A stretch of 64,000 bases of DNA from assembly GCA_934636865.1 (NCBI GenBank), contig CAKUBI010000001.1:62001-126000 (forward strand), read 5' to 3'. Below, piece by piece: positions 28,884-37,756 of this stretch. The position numbers were made by a program, and so were the translations under genes. This DNA comes from an uncultured Oscillospiraceae bacterium (GTDB lineage Bacteria; Bacillota; Clostridia; Oscillospirales; Oscillospiraceae). The notes below the pieces were generated by a model. The model did not search any database, was not told the DNA's origin, and saw only the letters and a list, made by a program, of their open reading frames with translations. The number at the start of each line of letters is the position of its first letter. Position 1 is the stretch's first letter.

Positions 28884-29321
28884 ATGAAGAAGTTTCTGGA
28901 AGAGTTCAAGGCCTTCGCCATGCGCGGCAACGTCATCGACATGGCCGTCGGTGTTGTCATCGGCGGCGCGTTCGGCAAGATCACGAACTCCGTCGTCAAC
29001 GATATCATCATGCCCCTCATCTCCATGCTGACCGGCGGCATCGACTTTTCCGCGTGGAAATGGGTGCTGAAAGCCGCTGTCATGGAGGGCGGCGAGGTCG
29101 TTACGCCCGAGGTCGCCGTCAACTACGGCAACCTCATCGCCGTCATTCTCGATTTCATCATCATCGCGTTCGCCGTGTTCTGCATGGCCAAGTCCATCAA
29201 CAAGATGCACGAAAAGCTCTCCAAGCCCGCCGAGCCGGAGCCGGAAAAGGCCCCCGAGCCGACGAAGGAGGAGCTCCTGCTCACCGAGATCCGCGACCTT
29301 CTGAAGGAGCAGAGCAAATGA
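28884..29321 (+). CDS. mscL: Large-conductance mechanosensitive channel MscL
   Basis: The 145-residue protein has FKAFAMRGNVIDMAVGVVIGGAFGKI (N-terminal helix and first span) and a second span AVILDFIIIAFAVFCMAKSIN, then a cytoplasmic helix. It opens on membrane tension to release solutes. The ATG at 28884 follows AAAGGAG; earlier in-frame codons lack a ribosome site. Its stop overlaps the rsmG start (ATGA). Confidence 0.95.
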   Translation: MKKFLEEFKAFAMRGNVIDMAVGVVIGGAFGKITNSVVNDIIMPLISMLTGGIDFSAWKWVLKAAVMEGGEVVTPEVAVNYGNLIAVILDFIIIAFAVFCMAKSINKMHEKLSKPAEPEPEKAPEPTKEELLLTEIRDLLKEQSK

Positions 29322-30013
29322 GAGCGCTCCTCTCCCGCGGCCTTGCCGAGCTGGGGCTGGACGAGCGCCGCGCGGAAACGCTCGAGCGCTTCTCCTCTCT
29401 GCTGCTTGAAAAAAACAAGGTGATGAACCTCACGGCCATCACCGAGCCTGACGCCGTCGCGCAGCTCCACCTGCTCGACAGCGCGGCGCTGACAAAATTT
29501 GTCGATCTTTCCGGCAAACGGGTCATCGACGTCGGCACCGGCGCGGGCTTTCCCGGCATGCCGCTGCGCATCTTAAAGGATGACTTCGACCTCACGCTGC
29601 TCGATTCGCTCGGCAAGCGCGTTAACTGGCTCCAGGAGGTCTGTGAGGAGCTGCAATTAACGCGCGTCACCTGCGTGCACGCGCGGGCCGAGGAATTCGC
29701 CATGCAGCACCGCGAGCAGTTTGATGTAGTTACCTCGCGCGCCGTGGCACAGCTCTCGGTCTTATCCGAGTTGTGCCTGCCGCTTCTGAAGGTCGGCGGC
29801 GTGTTCGCCGCGATGAAAAGCGTCGATACCGAGGATGAGATCGCCGCGGCAAAAAACGCCATCAGGACGCTCGGCGGCCGCATCGTCAAGGTGGAGGATT
29901 ACACCATCCCCACGAGCGATATCGTCCACCGCCTTGTGCTCATCGAAAAGCTCTCCCCCACCCCGAACGCTTACCCCCGCGCCTTCGCAAAGATCAAAAA
30001 ATCCCCGCTGTAA
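29318..30013 (+). CDS. rsmG: 16S rRNA (guanine-N7)-methyltransferase RsmG
   Basis: The 231-residue SAM-dependent enzyme methylates G527 of 16S rRNA. The SAM-binding motif is VIDVGTGAGFPGMPLRI, and EKNKVMNLTAI is the family N-terminal mark. It is translationally coupled to mscL by a four-base overlap. rsmG close to parAB is the usual Firmicutes arrangement near the origin. Confidence 0.95.
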   Translation: MRALLSRGLAELGLDERRAETLERFSSLLLEKNKVMNLTAITEPDAVAQLHLLDSAALTKFVDLSGKRVIDVGTGAGFPGMPLRILKDDFDLTLLDSLGKRVNWLQEVCEELQLTRVTCVHARAEEFAMQHREQFDVVTSRAVAQLSVLSELCLPLLKVGGVFAAMKSVDTEDEIAAAKNAIRTLGGRIVKVEDYTIPTSDIVHRLVLIEKLSPTPNAYPRAFAKIKKSPL

Positions 30014-30037
30014 CTTCATGCAAAGGAGGTACGAGCC

Positions 30038-30778
30038 TTGTCTCAGGTCATCGCCGTTGTGTCCGGCAAGGGCGGCACCGGAAAAACTTCATTTACGACG
30101 CTCACCGGCATGGCGCTCTCGCAGCTGGGCAAGAAGGTCCTTCTGCTCGACTGTGACATCGGCCTTCGCAACCTCGACCTGTACCTCGGCGTATCGGACC
30201 GCGCGCTCATGGACTTTACCGACGTGATCGCCGGGCGCACGACGCTCGTCAAGGCCGTTGTGCGCCACCCGCTCTACCCCAATCTCTACCTGCTCACCGC
30301 ACCTGTGAGCTTCGGCACGCGGCTCCCCGGCAAGCGTGAGATGCAGCGTCTCATCGATGAGATCCGCCGCTATTTCGACTTCTGCCTGATCGACGCCGCC
30401 GCCGGCATCGGCGAGGCCTTCGCCCTCGCCACCTGCTGCGCCGACCGCGCCGTGGTCGTCACCACAAACGACCCCTCGAGCCTGCGCGACGCGCAGCGCA
30501 CCGTGATGGAGCTGCACCGCTTTCCCACAGGGCAGCTGCACCTTGTCGTCAACCGTGTGAGGCGGCGGCTGCTCCAGTCGCTCCACACCACCATCGACGA
30601 CGCCATCGACGCGGCGGGCCTTCCGCTGCTCGGCGTCATCCCGGAGGATGACAACGTCTCCGCCGTGCTGGGCCGCGGACTGGGCTATACGCTCAAGTAC
30701 CGCTCCGGCGCGATCTGCGCCTGCGAAAATATTGCCCGCCGCCTGTGCGGCGACCGTGTGCGCCTGATGCGGCTGTAA
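30038..30778 (+). CDS. minD: MinD-like septum-site ATPase
   Basis: The 246-residue deviant-Walker ATPase has KGGTGKTS at residues 11-18, DCDIGLRNLDLYLG and LIDAAAGIG. The C-terminus NIARRLCGDRVRLMRL could form the membrane-targeting amphipathic helix of MinD. The family's DAPAGIE is DAAAGIG here. No minC or minE lies in the window, and the protein is some 20 residues shorter than usual, so a MinD paralogue with other partners is possible. TTG start with AAAGGAGG upstream. Confidence 0.8.
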   Translation: MSQVIAVVSGKGGTGKTSFTTLTGMALSQLGKKVLLLDCDIGLRNLDLYLGVSDRALMDFTDVIAGRTTLVKAVVRHPLYPNLYLLTAPVSFGTRLPGKREMQRLIDEIRRYFDFCLIDAAAGIGEAFALATCCADRAVVVTTNDPSSLRDAQRTVMELHRFPTGQLHLVVNRVRRRLLQSLHTTIDDAIDAAGLPLLGVIPEDDNVSAVLGRGLGYTLKYRSGAICACENIARRLCGDRVRLMRL

Positions 30779-30825
30779 TGCCGCCTGAAATAAAAATCAC
30801 ACCAGAGAAAGGACTGTGACACAAT

Positions 30826-31242
30826 ATGAACATTGCCCTCATGGCACACGACAACAAGAAGGAACTGATGGTTCAGTTCTGTACGGCCTACGCCGGTATC
30901 CTGTCCCGCCACACGCTCTGCGCGACCAGCGTGACCGGCAAGATGATCACCGAGGCGAGCGGCCTTCCGGTCCATCTCTTCATGGCCCGCATCCACGGCG
31001 GCATGGAGCAGATCGGCGCGCGCATCTCCTACAACGAGATCGATATGGTCCTCTATTTCTGCGACCCGAACAACCCGCAGTACAACGAGAACCTCACCTA
31101 TATCACTAAGATCTGCGACCAGAACAACATCCCCTTCGCCACCAATATCGCCACCGCCGAAATGCTCATCATGGGTCTTGCACGCGGCGACCTCGACTGG
31201 CGCGATATCGTCAACCCGAAAACCAAGCCCTTCACTACCTGA
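30826..31242 (+). CDS. Methylglyoxal synthase-like protein lacking key catalytic residues
   Basis: The 138-residue protein has the MGS-like fold marks: N-terminal IALMAHD with H8 and D9, CATSVTGKMI and GLPVHLF. In MgsA the phosphate and catalytic loop reads SGPxGGDQQ; here it is ARIHGGMEQ, with Met60 in the place of the catalytic Asp71 of the E. coli enzyme. The segment carrying His98 and Asp101 (DPLxxxPHxxD) is DPNNPQYNENL, so both are lost. Placement after minD is a usual mgsA position. It probably does not make methylglyoxal; a binding or regulatory role is inference. Confidence 0.75.
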   Translation: MNIALMAHDNKKELMVQFCTAYAGILSRHTLCATSVTGKMITEASGLPVHLFMARIHGGMEQIGARISYNEIDMVLYFCDPNNPQYNENLTYITKICDQNNIPFATNIATAEMLIMGLARGDLDWRDIVNPKTKPFTT

Positions 31243-31313
31243 GAAAATCGGGCATTTTAAAATACAGCCGGTAATTTTATTTTATCAATATACAAACAGG
31301 AGTGGATTTTACC

Positions 31314-33080
31314 ATGATGCAATCCCGTACACACAACTGCGGCGAGCTTCGCGCGCAGCAGGCCGGTGAGCACGTCAAGCTCGTCGGCTGGATGGAAAAC
31401 GTCCGCGAGGTCGGCGGCAGCCTTGCCTTTGTCGTGCTGCGCGACTTCTACGGCACGACGCAGATCGTCATTGAGACGAGCGATCTGCTCGCCCAGATCA
31501 AGGGCTACAACAAAGAGAGCACCATCTCCGTCGAGGGCACCGTGCGCGAGCGCGCGAGCAAGAACCCCAATCAGCCCACCGGCGACATCGAGGTCGTGCC
31601 CGAGAAGATCGAGCTGCTCGGCCGCTGCCGTTACAACTCTCTGCCGTTTGAGATCAACCGCAGCCGCGAGGCCGACGAGACCCAGCGCCTCAAGTACCGC
31701 TATCTCGACCTGCGCAACCCCGCCGTCAAGAAGAACATCATCCTGCGCTGCAACGTCATCGCCGCGCTGCGCAAGGCCATGATGGAGCACGACTTCCTCG
31801 AGATCACCACCCCGATCCTGACGGCCTCCTCCCCCGAGGGCGCGCGTGACTACCTCGTCCCCGCCCGCAAGCACCCCGGCAAGTTCTACGCCCTGCCGCA
31901 GGCCCCGCAGCAGTTCAAGCAGCTGCTCATGACCTCCGGCTTCGACCGTTACTTCCAGATCGCACCCTGCTTCCGCGACGAGGACGCGCGCGGCGACCGC
32001 AGCCCCGGCGAGTTCTACCAGCTCGATATGGAGATGGCGTTCGCCTCTCAGGAGGACGTGTTCGCCGTCTGCGAGGACGTTCTGCCCCCGATCTTTGCAA
32101 AGTTCGGCACCTATGACATCGCCTCCCAGCCCCCCTTCCGCCGCATCAAGTACCTCGATGCGCTGGAGATCTACGGCAGCGACAAGCCGGACCTGCGCAT
32201 CGATCTGACCGCGACGAACATCACCTCCCTCTTTGAAAACAGCTCCTTCGAGGCGCTTGCAGGCAAGAGCGTCAAGGCCGTCGCCATCTCGAACTGCACG
32301 CTCACGCGCAAGCAGGTCGAAAAGCTCCTGACCGACTGCGAGGTGCAGGCCGGCGCCAAGGGCTACTGGTTCAAGGTGGATGAAAAGGGCGAGCTGGCCG
32401 GCGGCATCGCCAAGTTCATCGACAAGGAAGCCGCTGCGAAGCTCCTGCTGCTCGAGCCCAACACCCTTGTCGTCGTCGCGGGCGGCGAGCTTGCCACCAA
32501 GCTTGTCGGCGTGATGATCAAGACCTTCGGCCCCGCGTGCGAGGGTCACATGGACAAGGAGCGCTACGAGTTCTGCTGGATCGTCGATTTCCCGATGTAC
32601 GAGATCGGCGACGAGAGCGGCGAGCTCGAGTTCTGCCACAACCCGTTTTCCATGCCCGCCGGCGGTCTCGAGGTCCTGCTCAAGGCCGAGCGCGGCGAGA
32701 TCGACCCGCTCACCATCACCGCCGACCAGTATGACCTCGTCTGCAACGGCGTGGAGCTTTCCTCCGGCGCAGTGCGTAACCACGACCCCGAGATCATGAT
32801 CAAGGCCTTTGAGCTCGTCCGCCTCGGCGAGGACGACGTGAAGGCCAAGTTCCCCGCCATGTACAACGCCTTCTGCTACGGCGCGCCCCCGCACGCCGGT
32901 ATCGCGCCGGGCGTGGATCGCATGGTCATGCTGCTCGCGGGCGAGGACTCCATCCGCGAAATCATCCCCTTCCCCATGAACAAGAACGCGCAGGACATCA
33001 TGATGGGCGCGCCCAGTGAAGTCACGCAGAAGCAGCTCGACGAGCTCCACATCGCCGTCACCGCCCACGAGGACGAGTAA
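31314..33080 (+). CDS. aspS: Aspartyl-tRNA synthetase (bacterial type)
   Basis: The 588-residue class II synthetase has an N-terminal OB-fold anticodon domain (VKLVGWMENVREVGG), catalytic core with motif 2 (CFRDEDARGDRSPGEF), an inserted GAD domain (about residues 285-410) and motif 3 (GVDRMVMLLAGEDSIREII). The ATG at 31314 lies ten bases after AGGAG. Without knowledge of gatCAB, discriminating or non-discriminating type cannot be set. It ends at a strong bidirectional terminator. Confidence 0.95.
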   Translation: MMQSRTHNCGELRAQQAGEHVKLVGWMENVREVGGSLAFVVLRDFYGTTQIVIETSDLLAQIKGYNKESTISVEGTVRERASKNPNQPTGDIEVVPEKIELLGRCRYNSLPFEINRSREADETQRLKYRYLDLRNPAVKKNIILRCNVIAALRKAMMEHDFLEITTPILTASSPEGARDYLVPARKHPGKFYALPQAPQQFKQLLMTSGFDRYFQIAPCFRDEDARGDRSPGEFYQLDMEMAFASQEDVFAVCEDVLPPIFAKFGTYDIASQPPFRRIKYLDALEIYGSDKPDLRIDLTATNITSLFENSSFEALAGKSVKAVAISNCTLTRKQVEKLLTDCEVQAGAKGYWFKVDEKGELAGGIAKFIDKEAAAKLLLLEPNTLVVVAGGELATKLVGVMIKTFGPACEGHMDKERYEFCWIVDFPMYEIGDESGELEFCHNPFSMPAGGLEVLLKAERGEIDPLTITADQYDLVCNGVELSSGAVRNHDPEIMIKAFELVRLGEDDVKAKFPAMYNAFCYGAPPHAGIAPGVDRMVMLLAGEDSIREIIPFPMNKNAQDIMMGAPSEVTQKQLDELHIAVTAHEDE

Positions 33081-33093
33081 TTGAAACATCAAA

Positions 33094-33133
33094 AAGGAAG
33101 GAATTCTCCTGTGGGAGAATTCCTTCCTTTTTT
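33094..33133. terminator. Bidirectional terminator between aspS and ybaB
   Basis: Perfect 16-bp arms around TGTG (33094-33109, 33114-33129), with T-runs at both ends for the convergent genes. Confidence 0.9.
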
Positions 33134-33155
33134 CTGCTTTTATTGCGGCAGACGC

Positions 33156-33530
33156 TTAGAATCCCAGCCCGCCGAGACCGCCGAGGCCCAGGCCGCTCGT
33201 GAGCGCGTCCATCTTTCCGTTCATCGCTTCCTCCGCCTGGCGGAGCGCCTCGTTCACGGCGGAAATGATGAGGTCCTGAAGCATCTCCACATCCTCGGGA
33301 TCGACCGCCTCGGGCTTGATGGTGATGCTCGTGACTTCCTTCTTGCCGTTCACCTCGGCGCTGACAACACCGCCGCCGACGCTCGCGCTGAAGGTCTTTT
33401 CCTCGACCTCCTGCTGCGCCTTTTGCATGTCCTCCTGCATCTTCATGATCTGCTGCTGCATCTGCTGCTGCTTGAGCATCTGGCCGCTGCCGTTGGAAAA
33501 GCCGCGGCGTGCGCTGTAACCCTTTGCCAT
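33156..33530 (-). CDS. YbaB/EbfC family nucleoid-associated protein
   Basis: The 124-residue protein has a Met/Gln-rich helix ([18 protein letters not shown]), then the EbfC core ([39 protein letters not shown]) and a Gly/Leu-rich end. It binds DNA as a dimer. It follows dnaX by 16 bp as in most bacteria, though recR is absent here because a terminator follows. Confidence 0.93.
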   Translation of the reverse strand: MAKGYSARRGFSNGSGQMLKQQQMQQQIMKMQEDMQKAQQEVEEKTFSASVGGGVVSAEVNGKKEVTSITIKPEAVDPEDVEMLQDLIISAVNEALRQAEEAMNGKMDALTSGLGLGGLGGLGF

Positions 33531-33546
33531 AATTGTCGTCTCCTTT

Positions 33547-35268
33547 TTATTTTACTGTAAAGTTGTCGAATTTACTGCCCATGCGCATGAGGTCCTGCAT
33601 CCGGTCGCGCTTTTTCGCGCCGGGACGCTGCCCCACGAGGAAGCGCACGCGGATCTCCTGCCCCACGGCGCGGGATGTGACCTCCTCAAGCACGTCGATC
33701 ACGACCTTCTGGTCGAGCATCGCCTTCTGCACCTCCGTCGCGCAGTAGACGGTCAGAAGCCCGTCCTTCACCTCACCCTGCGCCGTGCCGATGAAGGCGC
33801 GCTTGTCGGGCGTCAGGCGGTTTTTGTAGCTTTCAAGCAGCTGATAGAAGGTATCGTCATCGCCGCCATCCGGCGCGGCGTCTGCCGCGCTCGCAGGCGC
33901 GCTCTCCGCCCTGGGTGCGTTTGCGGGTGCACCCACGGCCTTCGGCGCGGACGCGACCGGCTCGCCGTAGGGCGGGGGCGCGTCGTAATCGTCGGGCGCG
34001 GGCGGCTCGTCCCATGGGGGACGGTCCTCCTTCGCCGGCGGAGCCGCCTTGGGCGCGGCGCTCTTTGCCGGGGCTGCGGCGGGCACGGGAGCGCTCGCGC
34101 CGCTTCGCGCCGCAAACTGTACGCCCGCGGCGATCTGCTCTTCCAGCCGCGCGATCCGCGCGTTCAGCGCGGCGAGGTCGCCCGAGAGCGTCTCGTCGCA
34201 GAGCTTCAGAATGCATAGCTCCGCGTCCGTCCGGCGGTTCACGCTGAACTGCAGCTGCACCGCCGTCTCCTGCAAAAGCGTGCAGAGCTGGATAAAGCGC
34301 GCGGGCGTGCCCTTTTTGCTCAAAGCCGCGAGGGTGGCCGCGTCATATGCGCCGCTGAGCAGGCTCTCGCCGCCCTCACCCGCCGTTGCGCGGATCAGAA
34401 GCTCACGCGAGAGGGTCGAAAGCTCGCCGAGGACCGCGCCCACGTCCTTGCCGCCGTCGTAGAGCTTTCCGAGAAGCTCGAGCGCCCCGCGCGTGTCGCG
34501 CGAGAGGATGAGCTCCATCATCTGCGCGGTCTGCACGTTTCCGGCAAGGCCCAGCGCGTCAAGCACGGCGGGCGCGTCGATCGCGCCGCCCACGGCCGCG
34601 CACTGGTCAAGAAGGCTCAGCGCGTCGCGCAGCGCGCCGTCCGACAGCCGGGCCAGAAGCTCCGCACCGTCTCCCTTCAAATCGATTTTCTCCTGTCCCG
34701 CGATATAGTTGAGCCTCGCGACGATGTCCTTCGGCAGGATGCGGCGGAAGGCAAAGCGCTGGCAGCGCGACAGGATCGTCGCGGGCACCTTGTGCAGCTC
34801 CGTCGTCGCAAGAATGAACATCAGATGCTCGGGCGGCTCTTCGAGAATTTTGAGCAGCGCGTTGAACGCAGGCGTCGAGAGCATATGGACCTCGTCGACG
34901 ATGTAAACGCGCTTTTTCACCTGCGCGGGGGAATAGATCGCCTCGTCGCGCAGCGCGCGCACGCTGTCCACGCCGTTGTTCGACGCCGCGTCCAGCTCGA
35001 CCACGTCGAGCAGCCGCCCGCTCTCGATGCCAAGGCAGCTTGCGCAGCGGTTGCAGGGGTTGCCGTTTTCCGGGTGCTCGCAGTTGACCGCGCGCGCGAG
35101 TATTTTCGCGCAGGTCGTTTTGCCCGTGCCGCGCGTGCCGGTGAAGAGATAGGCGTGCGACAGCCGCCCCTCGGCCACCTGACGCTGCAAGGTCTCGGTG
35201 ATATGCTCCTGACCAACCACGTCGGCAAAGGTCTTGGGACGCCACTTGCGGTAAAGCGCCTGATACAT
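33547..35268 (-). CDS. dnaX: DNA polymerase III subunit gamma/tau
   Basis: The 573-residue clamp-loader ATPase begins [20 protein letters not shown], with Walker A GTRGTGKT, a zinc module ([16 protein letters not shown]) and DEVHML Walker B. A Pro/Ala-rich linker (about residues 385-475) leads to the tau tail. The ATG at 35268 has GGGAGG upstream; the longer frame to 35340 overlaps the SRP RNA and is rejected. Confidence 0.95.
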   Translation of the reverse strand: MYQALYRKWRPKTFADVVGQEHITETLQRQVAEGRLSHAYLFTGTRGTGKTTCAKILARAVNCEHPENGNPCNRCASCLGIESGRLLDVVELDAASNNGVDSVRALRDEAIYSPAQVKKRVYIVDEVHMLSTPAFNALLKILEEPPEHLMFILATTELHKVPATILSRCQRFAFRRILPKDIVARLNYIAGQEKIDLKGDGAELLARLSDGALRDALSLLDQCAAVGGAIDAPAVLDALGLAGNVQTAQMMELILSRDTRGALELLGKLYDGGKDVGAVLGELSTLSRELLIRATAGEGGESLLSGAYDAATLAALSKKGTPARFIQLCTLLQETAVQLQFSVNRRTDAELCILKLCDETLSGDLAALNARIARLEEQIAAGVQFAARSGASAPVPAAAPAKSAAPKAAPPAKEDRPPWDEPPAPDDYDAPPPYGEPVASAPKAVGAPANAPRAESAPASAADAAPDGGDDDTFYQLLESYKNRLTPDKRAFIGTAQGEVKDGLLTVYCATEVQKAMLDQKVVIDVLEEVTSRAVGQEIRVRFLVGQRPGAKKRDRMQDLMRMGSKFDNFTVK

Positions 35269-35296
35269 CCGCAGCCCTCCCTTTTTTGATAAAAAT

Positions 35297-35435
35297 ACTC
35301 CTTCGCATACAGCTGCGGGACCGGCGCCCTTGCGGCACATGGATGGTCCCGCTTAATGCTGCTCGGTTCCCCGCCTGACATGGTTCGCAGGTACCCATTG
35401 CGCAAGACCGGTTCCGCAGCTGTACGCGGAGGAGT
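35297..35435 (-). ncRNA. ffs: Signal recognition particle RNA (small bacterial type)
   Basis: On the minus strand the apical domain reads GTCAGGCGGGGAACCGAGCAGC, the conserved Ffh-binding core with its GGAA tetraloop. The RNA closes with CAGCTGCGG/CCGCAGCTG at both ends and extends to a weaker CTCC/GGAG base, giving about 110-140 nt. A T-run follows on the minus strand near 35291. It lies between its promoter and dnaX, the classic place in Firmicutes. Exact ends are estimates. Confidence 0.9.
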
Positions 35436-35450
35436 GATTGAACGAATGAT

Positions 35451-35479
35451 ATTCTACTATACTTTCAAAAAAATATCAA
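35451..35479 (-). promoter_or_regulatory. Promoter of SRP RNA
   Basis: Minus strand TTGATA, 17 bp, TAGAAT, ending 16 bp before the RNA. Confidence 0.65.
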
Positions 35480-35499
35480 CAGAAAAATGAAAAAGGGGC

Positions 35500-35528
35500 T
35501 TCACAAATCGAAAAAAATGTGTTATGAT
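35500..35528 (+). promoter_or_regulatory. Promoter of tRNA-Ala
   Basis: TTCACA, 17 bp, TATGAT, 31 bp before the tRNA. Confidence 0.6.
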
Positions 35529-35558
35529 AATCCGCGCTGGGAGATCAGCAAGCAATAT

Positions 35559-35634
35559 GGGCCTGTAGCTCAGTTGGGAGAGCGTACGGTTCGCATCCGT
35601 AAGGTCGTGGGTTCGAATCCCTTCAGGTCCACCA
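35559..35634 (+). tRNA. tRNA-Ala (anticodon CGC)
   Basis: The 76-nt cloverleaf has acceptor GGGCCTG/CAGGTCC with the G3-U70 pair that identifies alanine tRNAs, anticodon loop TTCGCAT giving CGC (codon GCG), and a genome-encoded CCA. The T arm (GTGGG/CCCTT) has a U50-U64 mismatch and a G-U end pair. It is a single-gene transcript with its own promoter and terminator. Confidence 0.9.
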
Positions 35635-35637
35635 AAA

Positions 35638-35675
35638 AAGAAGAGACAACCGTCGGTTGTCTCTTCTTTTTTTGT
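35638..35675 (+). terminator. Terminator of tRNA-Ala
   Basis: AAGAAGAGACAACC and GGTTGTCTCTTCTT pair around GTC, then a T-run. Confidence 0.9.
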
Positions 35676-35731
35676 ATCCGTGATACATCAGGGTCTCCGC
35701 TTCGGCCTGACCGCCTGCTCCGGCACGGTCT

Positions 35732-35965
35732 TCAGAAGAGCAGCACCGCGAGCCCGGCGGTCAGCGCCGCGCCCGCGACCCAGACAAGGCTCAGAAGCGC
35801 GCGCTTTCTGAGCATCTGCGGCCACGTCTGCACGTAGGGCATGTCCGCAAGCTCTGGGATCACCCAGAAGCCGCTGCGGCCCACCCACAGCCCGACGATG
35901 AGCACCAGCGCCGCCGCCATGCCGGTAAAGAGCAGGCAGTATAAAATAAGCTGCCATACGATCAT
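35732..35965 (-). CDS. Small two-span membrane protein, unknown function
   Basis: The 77-residue product has two hydrophobic helices (LILYCLLFTGMAAALVLIVGLWV and LLSLVWVAGAALTAGLAVLLF) joined by a short polar stretch with IPELADMPYVQTW. The ATG overlaps the stop of the upstream hydrolase remnant (ATGA), and GGGGGAG precedes it. No family is recognised. It may have been an accessory gene of the intact hydrolase locus. Confidence 0.6.
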   Translation of the reverse strand: MIVWQLILYCLLFTGMAAALVLIVGLWVGRSGFWVIPELADMPYVQTWPQMLRKRALLSLVWVAGAALTAGLAVLLF

Positions 35966-36376
35966 TTTCTCTCCCCCTCTCCGCAAAGGTGCTGCCGCAG
36001 CTCCTGCGCCAGCAGGCCCGAGATATGCACATCCTTCTCCTGCGGATAGTCCTTGAAGATCGTCTCGAACATCCCCTGCGCGTAGGCGATCTCCTCCTCG
36101 CTCTCGCCGCGCATGTGGCTCATGCCGACCCTGATGAGCGTTGGCTTGAGCTTTTCATAGTTGCAGTGCTTCATGTACCAGCATGACAGGCGCGAAAAAG
36201 TACTTCTTTTTCAGGCTCCTGAGCGTTTTTTCATCCATGCCGCCGTTGAGCAGCACCAGCGTCCTGCCGCCCTCCTTCCCGCACAGCAGATAGCGGAATT
36301 CCGCGCCGTCCACCGTCACAGTCTCGCACGGGTGCGCCGCGGCAAAGCGTGTCAATTTTTCCGAATAGCTTGTCAT
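35962..36376 (-). pseudogene. Alpha/beta-hydrolase remnant with internal deletion and frameshift
   Basis: Two overlapping frames make up this stretch. The first (36376-36155) starts MTSYSEKLTRFAAAH and reaches RTLVLLNGGM, the usual first core strand and oxyanion loop of small alpha/beta hydrolases, but then runs straight into KTLRSLKKKYFFAPVM, which normally follows the nucleophile region. The catalytic GxSxG part is missing. The second frame (36174-35962, MKHCNYEKLKPTLIRVG to SGLLAQEL) reads as its continuation, shifted near 36165. Both frames have codon use like their neighbours. The order of parts is judged from memory of the family, not a search; expression as two small proteins cannot be excluded. 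Confidence 0.6.
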
Positions 36377-36542
36377 GGTCTTCCCTTCTTTCCCCTGTGG
36401 TGCGTCCGCCGCTTAGTTAGAGGCAGTTAACCGCAATTTCTCAAAAAAAGCTGCCGATACAGCTTCTTAACACCGGTATTGCAGCATCCCTTTCCCCGCT
36501 CTGCAAGATGCCCTGCCCCGCTTTTTGCGGGAAAAGGATGCG
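36377..36542. other. Non-coding gap between hydrolase remnant and lrgB terminator
   Basis: No gene, RNA or clear promoter is seen; it holds the ribosome site of the remnant and GC-rich short inverted repeats only. Confidence 0.5.
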
Positions 36543-36571
36543 GGAAAAGCACCGCGGCGCGGTGCTTTTCC
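36543..36571 (-). terminator. Terminator after lrgB
   Basis: GGAAAAGCACCGC and GCGGTGCTTTTCC pair around GGC just past the lrgB stop. Confidence 0.75.
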
Positions 36572-36577
36572 TCTATT

Positions 36578-37267
36578 TTACATGAAGTTGGCAAAGACCG
36601 ACGCGCCGACGACCGTGAGCAGGCCCGCCACGACGATCGACAGGCTGCTCATCGCGCCCTCGACCTCGCCGATCTCGAGCGCCTTGGCCGTGCCCAGCGC
36701 GTGCGCGGCCGAGCCGATGCCGATGCCCTTGGCAATGGGGTCGGTGATGCGAAACAGCCGGCACACCGCCACGGCGACAACGTTGCCGAAAATGCCCGTG
36801 ATGATGATCATCGCCACGGTCAGCGTCACATAGCCGCCGAGCTCCTCCGATACGCCCATACCGATGGCCGTCGTGATGGACTTGGGCAGCAGGGTCACAT
36901 ACTCCTCGTGCGTCAGGCCGAAGAGTCTGCTCATCACGAGCACGCTGCAAAGCGTCGTAACGACGCCGGAAAAAATACCTGCGAAGATGGCCTTCCAGTT
37001 CTGCTTCAAAAGTGAGAGCTTTTCATAAAGCGGAACGGCAAGGCAGACCGTCGCGGGCGTTAAGAGGTAGCTTAAATACTTCGCACCCTCGTAGTACACG
37101 TCATAGTCGATGCGCGCGGTCACAAGCACCGCGACCGTCACGATGACGGAGATGAGCAGCGGATTAAAGAGCGCGAGCCTGCACTTTTTCTGCAGCAGCA
37201 CGCCGAGGCCGTAGGCCATAAGGCTCACCGCAACGCCGAAGAACACGGACTGTTCGAAAAAGGTCAT
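36578..37267 (-). CDS. lrgB: LrgB/CidB family membrane protein
   Basis: The 229-residue multi-span protein has the LrgB marks PATVCLAVPLYEKLSLLKQNW, LLPKSITTAIGMGVSEELGG and GIGSAAHALGTAKALE. LrgAB/CidAB are holin-like pairs; several are now known as pyruvate or glycolate carriers. The start overlaps the lrgA stop (ATGA), so the two are coupled. Confidence 0.93.
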   Translation of the reverse strand: MTFFEQSVFFGVAVSLMAYGLGVLLQKKCRLALFNPLLISVIVTVAVLVTARIDYDVYYEGAKYLSYLLTPATVCLAVPLYEKLSLLKQNWKAIFAGIFSGVVTTLCSVLVMSRLFGLTHEEYVTLLPKSITTAIGMGVSEELGGYVTLTVAMIIITGIFGNVVAVAVCRLFRITDPIAKGIGIGSAAHALGTAKALEIGEVEGAMSSLSIVVAGLLTVVGASVFANFM

Positions 37268-37629
37268 TTTTTCTCCGCTCCCTTCTTTCCTTTGCGCAGC
37301 ACGCCCTGCGTCACAAGGCCCGAAACGCCCATCACGATCACGGTCGTGACGAGCGCGATCACGACATAGGCAAGGAGATTTGCCCGGATCACGTCCCACG
37401 AGGCCATCAGCCCCACGGCGGGCGGAATGAACATGATGGGCATGATCTCGATGAGAAAGCAGGCCGTGTCGTGCACGTCGCTGAGCTTGATAATCCCCGT
37501 GATAAGGCACACGAACATCAGCACCAGGCCGTAAATGCTCGCCGGGACGGGCAGCGGCAGCGCGTAATTGAGCAGCTCGCCCACGAGCGAAACGAGCAGA
37601 ATAATGCCGAATTCCTTGACGTATTTCAT
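37264..37629 (-). CDS. lrgA: CidA/LrgA family protein
   Basis: The 121-residue protein has four membrane spans with LVGELLNYALPLPVPASIYGLVLMF and VPPAVGLM-type IPPAVGLMASWD. It is the partner of the next gene. GGAAGGAAA precedes the ATG. Confidence 0.92.
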   Translation of the reverse strand: MKYVKEFGIILLVSLVGELLNYALPLPVPASIYGLVLMFVCLITGIIKLSDVHDTACFLIEIMPIMFIPPAVGLMASWDVIRANLLAYVVIALVTTVIVMGVSGLVTQGVLRKGKKGAEKK

Positions 37630-37702
37630 GATATTTTCCTTCCTTGCGTGGTACTGCCCATTGTACGGCGCGGGAAAATCACTGTCAATCGACGAAGCGG
37701 CG

Positions 37703-37735
37703 GAATCCCCGCGCCGCGGCGCGGGGATTCTTTGT
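37703..37735. terminator. Hairpin between orr and lrgA
   Basis: GAATCCCCGCGCC and GGCGCGGGGATTC form a 13-bp stem, with TTTGT on the plus side. It may end the racemase transcript, though the minus-strand tail lacks a U-run. Confidence 0.5.
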
Positions 37736-37756
37736 CAAGCTGTATAAAGTTTCCGT

